Positions 21,901 through 30,900 of a stretch of 64,000 nt of DNA are shown piece by piece. The translations under genes were made by a program, and so were the position numbers. The notes beneath the pieces are model-generated. The model was not told the origin of the DNA. It did not search any database and saw only the letters and a list, made by a program, of their open reading frames with translations. Origin of the DNA: Membranipora membranacea (lineage: Eukaryota; Bryozoa; Gymnolaemata; Cheilostomatida; Membraniporidae). The stretch covers positions 27,826,025 to 27,890,024 of the forward strand of contig OU612070.1 of the NCBI GenBank assembly GCA_914767715.1, written 5' to 3'. The first letter of the stretch is position 1. Every line of letters starts with the position of its first letter.

Positions 21901-24900
21901 CAGCAGCACAATCCTGTATCAGTTCTGTCTTGTCAGATTCCAGGACAACATCTGATTACTGTATGTGATTTCTGGAAAAATAGACAAAATTACACTTTTA
22001 AGAATGAGATTGATGTGTTTAGTGATACAATTGCAAGGACAGTCAGCGATACATATCTTGAAGCAAGGAGTTGCCCAATCTTTATTAATAAGTTCCTGGA
22101 GTTCTTGTCTGACAAAAAAGAGAACACAACTGGCAACAGGAAAATTGTATCATTCGATTTAGCATTTTTATTGGCGGTTTTATATGCCATCTATCAGTTC
22201 AATAATTCTTTTAGCTTGGCGGCCAACGGATGAGGAGTTGGATGATATATCATTCTCCCTTCAGCAGACTCAGCTCGACGAGTTCAATGGGAGCTTAGCT
22301 CATGTCGTTTTTTACGAAAAACTGGAAGAGCTAATAAAGCTAAAGAAATGCAGTTTATGTGGAGAGCACATGTCTGCCACTCCACGAGAGGTTGGCTCAG
22401 CACTGGTCGTGAGCTACCGCTGCATATGCGGTGGCTCTGATCGGTGGGAAAGCCAGCCTCGAGTGGGTGGTAAGTTTGTGGGAAATGTCCTTACGGTGAC
22501 ATCAACTTTCATGAGGCAGGTCTCATCATGTTAATTTTGTTTTTAATGATCTCTTGTGATTCCTAGCTCCCATAAATGTTTGATCCAATTACATTAAACT
22601 TTATTATCTAAATTTAGCAGAATTTCATTCCTGAAAAATGCATATAAAACATTGAGATGTGTAAATATGAGGCGATGTTGCCTATACATTGATGTCCTGC
22701 GGATAATAAGTCCATAACACGACCATTATCTCTTAATTACAGTGGGTCAACCTACAATGTTGTACAAGGCTTCCTAGATTCGTTTGGAGTTGCATCTGTA
22801 TCGTCAGAGACTTTCTACAGGTTCCAGGCACAGTTTATGATTCCAACTGTAGACAGGATGTACAGTGAGCAGGAGCAGGAGATACTGAAAAATATGAAAG
22901 AGAGAGGTAAGGCATTAACCAGTAACAAAATAAATTATTGTTTGAAGTATAAATCTCCCTTGGACGTATTTGCAGTACATATATATACATATATATATAT
23001 TTATACTATATAGTGAACACTACAGTGTCGATTCATTTGGAACAAAGCAAGCTCTTCACTCTTGCAATGGAAACCATGTCTTATTTAATCAGTCATTGAT
23101 TCTAATAATTTACATAATTTCTAATAACCATTTCTTAGATGAACGTGTAGTTGTGACAGGTGATGGTCGATTCGACTCACCCGGACATTCGGCCAGATAC
23201 TGCCACTATCTGTTCGTAGACTATGTAAGTAGAGCAGCCTTTGCTGGTCATGAGAGCATTGATTCCAACAAAGAATGAAGGCGATTACCAACAGTCAGCA
23301 GTGCTTGTTTGTACCAGGCTTATCGATATACTCTAACATCTTCACTGCACCTAAGAAAAGAAATAACAACCAAAACATTTATATTTTAAACTATTAATAA
23401 TTCAATCTAAATTGTGTATGCAGGAAACAGGAAAAGTGTGTAAAAGTATAGTAACACAGAGCAGCACAGTTGGAAGCGCAACTGCCGCTGAGAAAGCCGG
23501 TTTCATCGAGGGCTTGGAGGAGATCACCTCCGCAGGTGTCGAAGTAGGCTGTGTTGCTACTGATGGGCACACAGGTAAAATATACACTACACATGTGATT
23601 CATTTAATGGAAAAGGGATATATACATTGTTAGCTTATGAGTAGTAAATTGTGAAATTTTATGGATTTTCAATGAAAAATTGGTTTGTAGATCCACACCG
23701 AACACAAAGCGACCCATATAATAACGATGATAATAATTTGCTATTATTTGTTCTTCATAGGAATAGGTGCCTACATGAGAACAGTCCATCCGGAGAAGAA
23801 CCACCAACTAGATGTGTGGCATGTATGCAAGGGTTTCGTAAAGAAACTGATTGCTGGTGCCACAAATGAGGTAAGAACTTAGGTCAATATAAATTAATAA
23901 CTTTCATGCATTTTCCTACTGGGAGAAAGGTCTTATATAGAAGCTGTCATAGCATATTTTGATGCAAGCTCATGCCAAGTGGAATCAAAATTCAGGTCGT
24001 GTCATGCCATGAGAATAGAGATAAATACAGATTTATTTCAGATATATATATTGTTGGTTTTGTAGAACAAGAAGAAACTCCTCCCCTGGATCAAACACAT
24101 TACCAACCACATGTGGTATGCCGCTTCAAACTGTGGTGGAGACCCGGACCTGCTGGTTCAGATTTTTGACTCTTGCCGGTTTCATGTGGTGAACAAGCAT
24201 GAGTTTGAGGGGTATGATACTATCAAACGGTGCCTACACGACCCCATGTCCAGGTAAGAGAAATGATTGACAGGACTGAATGCCGGAAAAATATCAGACA
24301 TGATATATATTTTAAAGTTGTCCTCTCATGTTTTCCTTACCCAAAGAGAGGGCAACTTTGTGAACATCTGAATACAAATATTTATAGGGAGCATGAACTA
24401 AAGTAATCTGTTGGCTCTCAGATTGCTATTTCTGTCCACTTGTGACAAAAGTTTCACTTGCCTACCGATATCATTTTTAGAGATGAAATTCGTCAATGGG
24501 AGTGGCTCGAGAAGGGCAGCCCTGCCCACAATCTTCTAATTACGGAGCTGGAGAAACCTCACTTCCGTAAATCTCTGGCTAAATTGTCAGAGTCAATCCA
24601 CACTGGTCAGTCAGTTCACCACACAAGCTTCTCCGTATACATACAACTATTGCCAAAATTGATTTATAATATAACGGTAAAATTAATTGTGTGACAGGGC
24701 ATTGGTCTAACCAACAACCACAATATACGGACAAATCTTATGGGATAGACATCACATTTATTTCAATTGAGATCGTCCAAGTTTTATACACATTATGAAT
24801 GGTCCAGAGGAATCTGGATAGCCTAATACTACTTCTAATCTTATATACTTACAGGGACGATTGAGAACATCAATAGTTTGACAAATAAGTACGCTCCGAA

Positions 24901-27900
24901 GAGGCTGAACTTTGATATGCCCTCGTTCCAGGCTCGTGTCAGACTGGCAGTCATTGATCATAACGAAAACACAGGTCGTCCGGTGCTCCTCGGTGAGTTA
25001 CGCTTCATCATTTTGAAAGTGCTAAAAAATAAATGGGAATTACCGTTCGACTTAGATGCCCTTGACCATATGGACAAGATACCAATCACAGCTGGACGAG
25101 CATTGATCACAAAATCAGATTGGGGAATTAAAATGCCATCGTCTAATAAGTTGGTGAGATGGTTTTTTCCTCCATCCACCGATGTTTAAATATTAAAGTC
25201 CATTTGTTTTGCTAAACAGATGATGACGGAGAGATGAAAGTTAAAAGAACTTGGAACAAGTTCTCCAAGGAGTGGCGCTGTGCCAGAGTGTACGAGAGGA
25301 AATCTCGTAACTTCGTCAAACTGCTGACTGCTGAGGTGTTAGACGCAGCTCAAGAACCAACGCAGAGAAAGCGTCCAGTAAGTAACTTAAAATTAATCAT
25401 CCTCAGCAGAAAATCGCATGATATCCTGTGCAGTGTAATACTATATGCAAAAAAAAAACAATTTACTAGTGTGTTGCTTCAATGATAAATTCAATGGAAT
25501 TACAATAATGCATCTGATCGATACTGGTAAGTAAACATCTTTCATCCAATTTAAAATACATCAACCATATCAACATTAGGCTAGATCATCTTATGATTGC
25601 CATTTTGTCCAGGATACCCAAACAGTGAGGCCAACTCGAGTGATCCCACCAACTCATGAGCAGCTCAGGAAAGACTTCATCAGCCGAATGAAGAAGTAAG
25701 TAAAAGAGGCGGCCTCACGTGGCGACGACGGGTGCATGAGGGGTTAGACTCCCCCGTTGTCACTGAGGTGGCGAGCCAGCCGGGAGTAGGGGAGGGAGGG
25801 AAACCGCTGAGCAAACTGAAACCGGAAGGGGGGCCTTTAGCATCAGGCTTCACGTGCCGCCCTCTGTGAGTAAGCAATTAGCATTCATTCATTATGAGCA
25901 ACAGCAATATAATTGGCAATAGTTATCAAAGCTTATGAAAAATGATACAGTAATGCTACTTGGTGAAACTGATGGATGCTTTCGAAATTCAACGGCTATG
26001 AAATAGTAATGATACATTTGAGCTTGTTAGCAGTGTATTTATCATTAACTTACCGTGAACAGGGTATAGTGTTATTACAACCAGTACACAGATCAGAGAT
26101 CGTGAGAGAGACTACTGTAAGGATGTCCTGTCATATGAAGGCCTGCTGATGGCTGATCAAGGTATAAACTGCATATATATATATATATATATGCACTGTA
26201 CACTACAACACCAGTGCGTATGAGGTTGAACAAACTCTTTTGGTAAAGAGATGATGGCCCTGAAAAGGGCCGTTGTTGGGTTACATAGATAAATACAGTG
26301 AGTTAGTGCTGATGGAGGGCACAAAGGATCTCATCCACATCACCATTCCTTCCTGGTAAGAAGCCTGTGTACTCTCCTTTAGGATCTGGAAATCGGTGTC
26401 GAAGATGTTTGGTGACACAAACAGGGATTACCAACCGTCTATGCTTCCCTAGGTGACCATGAATGAAAGAGATATAATTTCTATATCCATGGTACCTAAA
26501 GTGGTTGTTCTCCATGAGAGCAAAGTGCAGCATCTCAGGTTGTCTGTACCCATCATTTTTCTGGGCCTGTCTCCATGCAAGCTTAATTGCAGTGTCAGAA
26601 ATGGCTTCAGCCACAGAAGCCAGTTTTAAAACACATTGTTCCTGTGAGGCAGGTTCTACAAGTTTGATGTCCCTTGTACATTCCACAGGAAGAGAAGAAC
26701 TAGCTGTAACACCAACTTCCTCTTCATCTTCCTCACTAGCTGTATCACTGAGATCACTCAACATCACCAATATCCCTTTTCCTTCTAGGCATGAAGGCAT
26801 ATGCTGATGGCTCTGCCATGGTAGCAAAAATAGCAGCCGGAAGTGATTGAGTACTCTTAAAAAAACTATATTCATGAAATTTTTTTTTTTTTTGGTTAGA
26901 AACACCAGATTTCTTGTATTTGTTGTTATTTTAATACATTAAGAGTTGAATAAGTAACAAAAATAATTCCCAAAACAATTTTCATGCATAAAATAAAAAA
27001 ACAATTCCACCTTATTTTGTGAGATTGTAAACAAATCATAGCTTTTCAACTTAGTGCAGTTTATTACAGCCTTTGGGGTTTGAGCACACTGATTTCGAGA
27101 TTACACTATTAGTATGTGTATCTCTGATCGATAGAGCTTCTGTCGCAAATATTGAGCACCTACATTTGGCTGAAAGAGAGGACAACTTTAATTTTTATCA
27201 AACAGACATGATCGAAACAGCATTACCTAGCTCTGCATTGTTAGTTCTCTCTTCTGAGCTTAGGCTAGCAATACACAGTTTCGATGTCACTTTTCTTGTC
27301 AAAAACATGTGCTAAATGCTCTTCTAAAGCTGTTAAAAGGTGATATCAGATTTTCTAAATATAAATTAGAATATTTTAACAAAGAATGAGAAAATGATAT
27401 GTGGATATCCAAAAGTTTGGGTATTCATTCATACGTCTCCTAAATACTGAATTTCAGCTGCACTCAAGCTAAATGAATTAATTCACTCTCTATCGATCAG
27501 AGATATACATGCAATAGTATATCACGTGATCAGTGTGGGGTTTGAGGGCTGCTGACTGCCCTGGGGTGCACAACCAAGGCTAATATCTTGAATATTCAAT
27601 GGTGAGTATGTTGCCTACCTGTGAAGGCAAATTGCAAGTTGATTCATATTTAGTGATTCCAGTGTTGTGATCTACTTTAAGAATTTTACTTACCATATCG
27701 ATTGAGGTCATAGCATGAATCATGAGCAGCATAGGAGCCTTTCCAGATGCCAGCGCATTGTGAGCTGTGAGAACTGCATTTCCCATGGATACAAAAAGCG
27801 GGTCCCATATTGTTACAATCGGTCCCTTCTGGTGTGTTAATGTCCTGAGGACATTCGGGGTTAATGCCATCACATTTCTCGGGCACATCACAAAACTCAT

Positions 27901-30900
27901 CGTCTGCCTCTCGACATGTAACTGAGGAAGGTAGTAATCTGCAGCTTGTCATATTACAGCATGAACCTAAAATGATTAGAACCGTCATATCAGCTGTTAC
28001 CTGTTCAACATATCTTATATAACATCATCACAGACTATCTCATCATCTATGAATCGATTTATTTATCAATAATATGTCTCAACCAATAACAACATGCTCA
28101 CATGCTAACCTTTGTAACAGTTTGCAGCATATATTAATTTACAGTCAGCAGTACAGCATCCGTTACCATAGTGACCAGCATCACACTGCTCTCCTGCAAG
28201 GAATAAAAAGGGATTCTGTACGATATACAATGCTCAGAGTTGAAATGCCATGTCAGTAACGCTAATAACACCAAAAACACTAGCCACATTTGTTTTAATT
28301 TGTTATCTTTTTTATTTTATAATGAGACAAAATAAAAATAATTACGCCTCTTATGTTTTCGAAAGGTATATAGATTGGAGGATGGTAAGGTTCTTTTTTG
28401 GATATATAGGGATGGTGAAAACTCTGTTTTCATTTGATGTTGATAAAACAACTTGGGTTTGAGGCTAAACACAAGAAATTAAAAACCCCAAGTTTGATGT
28501 GATAATATAATAAATGAGTCTATAAATGTTATGCTATGGTTCGACTATATGTGAATAGGTTACATATTCAAAATCAAGTTTTGATGTGATTCTATGAACT
28601 GCAAAGAAAAACAGGAAAAAACCACTGGGTCTACATAAATATGGATATTGATATTTATTCGGGTTCTGGAAAACGCGGAGAGGCGGAAAATCGTTTTCCG
28701 CTAGTTCAAAAATGCAGAAAATTGTTTTTCACCTTGAATTTGTTGATGATGCTAAAAAAAACTACTGGAAAGACATTTAGACATCACCGCTGTATCATAT
28801 GAGTGTTTTTGATGGAAATCAATTAAAATTAATTTTATTGGAAAAAACGGAAAGTATTTTTTGCCTCAATAATTGATCTCAACGCATAGAACTGTGTAAT
28901 TGCACACCCCACATGCAGTAAAAAGATCCCCCTCTGCCTGATCAATAAGGGGTGTAGGGGCAAGGGTATAGAGAGCGGCTTGAGTACCATGGGTCCCAGT
29001 ACCTGTACTCTAGAGGGGATAACCCTCTCCGCAATGAAGACTTAGACTTAGACTGCAGTTATGAAATGTTTGATTAAATCAAAAAGTAGTGTGACTTGTA
29101 ATAAGAATAACCCATATTCCTCCGGCTAAATACTCACCTGGACAATTCAATATGTGTGGTGATGATTTCACCTTCAGTAAGACTCAAGATTCCGCGGTAA
29201 ATACGAATGGCGGTCTCGCCAATAACAATTGAGCTTCAACAAATTATAATTGATGATCAGTCGATAAAACCAAGGACTTAACTTCGTCTTGAACTGAAGC
29301 TTTTTAAAAACTGTTTTATCAAAGGAAATTCAAACTCGAATATTGCCAAGCAATATTAATAAGAGTTTTCGCAACTGTGATAAACTTACCTCCTCAATTT
29401 CTCAGATGGAATTATAGTCGCTCCTTTCGGCCGTAATGCAATATGTATAATTCTGAGTAATTCCATAACCTCATCAAGTTCTAGATATAGAATATACATT
29501 GATTATTCCATAATTATTTCAAAAAAGTCCATCTAAGAAAATCGCAATAACTCAACCTTAACCAAAGCTGTTTGGTTGTTTGTTTGGTTAGGTGTCTCTG
29601 CAATTGTTTATATAGTCCCAGCAGATATCGTTCTTATTCGATCTTAGGAGTCGATTACAATTCGACTTTTTTGCATCATGTGCTTTGGGTCTGCAAACAA
29701 TTGCTTTGTCATATTTTAAGGTGTTCTCAAACATTCCTGTTCCGGCGAAACTATTTTTCCTTCCAAAGTGCATCATTGTTCGCTTTATTTTTCGAGCAGT
29801 TCTCAAATATTCCAAATTTTAATTCGTTTTGGGTCTTCAAAGGTAGCGGCATCTATCCAAGACATTGGTCCTTCAACAATTTACTTTTGGTTTACCAAGG
29901 TTGCATCATTGATCGCTGATCATTCTATTTTTTCTTCTCAGCATTGCTTGATAATGGGCATAAGACACCAATAAAATGAAATAAAAATCAGAAGCCCAAA
30001 TCCAAAACTCAAAAACTAAAGATCTCTAGATCTAAATAGCGGAAAACGATTTTCCGTGTTTTCGAAAAATGAAATACCTGAAATTCAGGCCGTTAAATGA
30101 TGGGGATGATATCTTGATGGGTTGTAGTTCTGTTTTTATGCGTTGAGATCAATTTTTAAGGCAAACAATATTTTCTGCTTTTTCCAAAAAAAAAATTTTT
30201 TCAATTGATTTCCACCAAAAACACTCATATGATACAGCGGTGATGTCTAATAATGTCTTTCCAGTAGAACTTTTTAGCATCATCAACAAATTCAAAGTGA
30301 AAAACGATTTTCCGCGTTTTCAAAATAGCGGAAAACGATTTTCCGCTATGAAACAGATTTTCCGTCTTTCTGCGTTTTCCAGAACCCGATATTTATTAGT
30401 GTTGAGCAAGGAATGAGGCAAAATTTTAATCCTTATTACTATTATGCACATTGCAAAGGAGATTATATTTTAGTTCTAGTTCTAAAGATCTAGTTATTGC
30501 ACAGGCATAAAAGATCTACGGGGGGGGGGGGGGGAATAAAAACAAAGACTTGGCTATTTGATCTGTATGGATTGTAACAAGTTACGGTTGATAGGAAACA
30601 AGTTGAAAACATCTATTTATATAATACATACATACACATATTCATTATTTGTCTGCCATAGCAGAGTTACTTCACACTCTCAGACACCCCCTCCCTCATC
30701 CCCCGTACACAGTGATCTTGTACATGTCGGTATATTTTTCATATGGATCAAACCTACCCAGCGAAAACTTAATAAAATAAAAATCATTATGTCGGGTGAA
30801 GTCTGAGCCCCCTAAGACTCTTGCCCACTGTGCAACAGTCCTCTGGCCGGGGGGGGGGGGGGTGTGTTTGGGCAGGTGAGGTCAAGTGAAGCAAACTGTG

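Noticed and set aside
21808-22233. 141-codon open frame overlapping the transposase exons
   Set aside because: It is in a different frame and spans the 254-base intron between exons 21777-21960 and 22215-22515, which join correctly in phase 1.
29572-29974. Plus-strand frames inside the Mutator-like element
   Set aside because: Composition is unlike protein, no motifs were seen, and the better-supported coding signal there is on the minus strand at 29138-29480.
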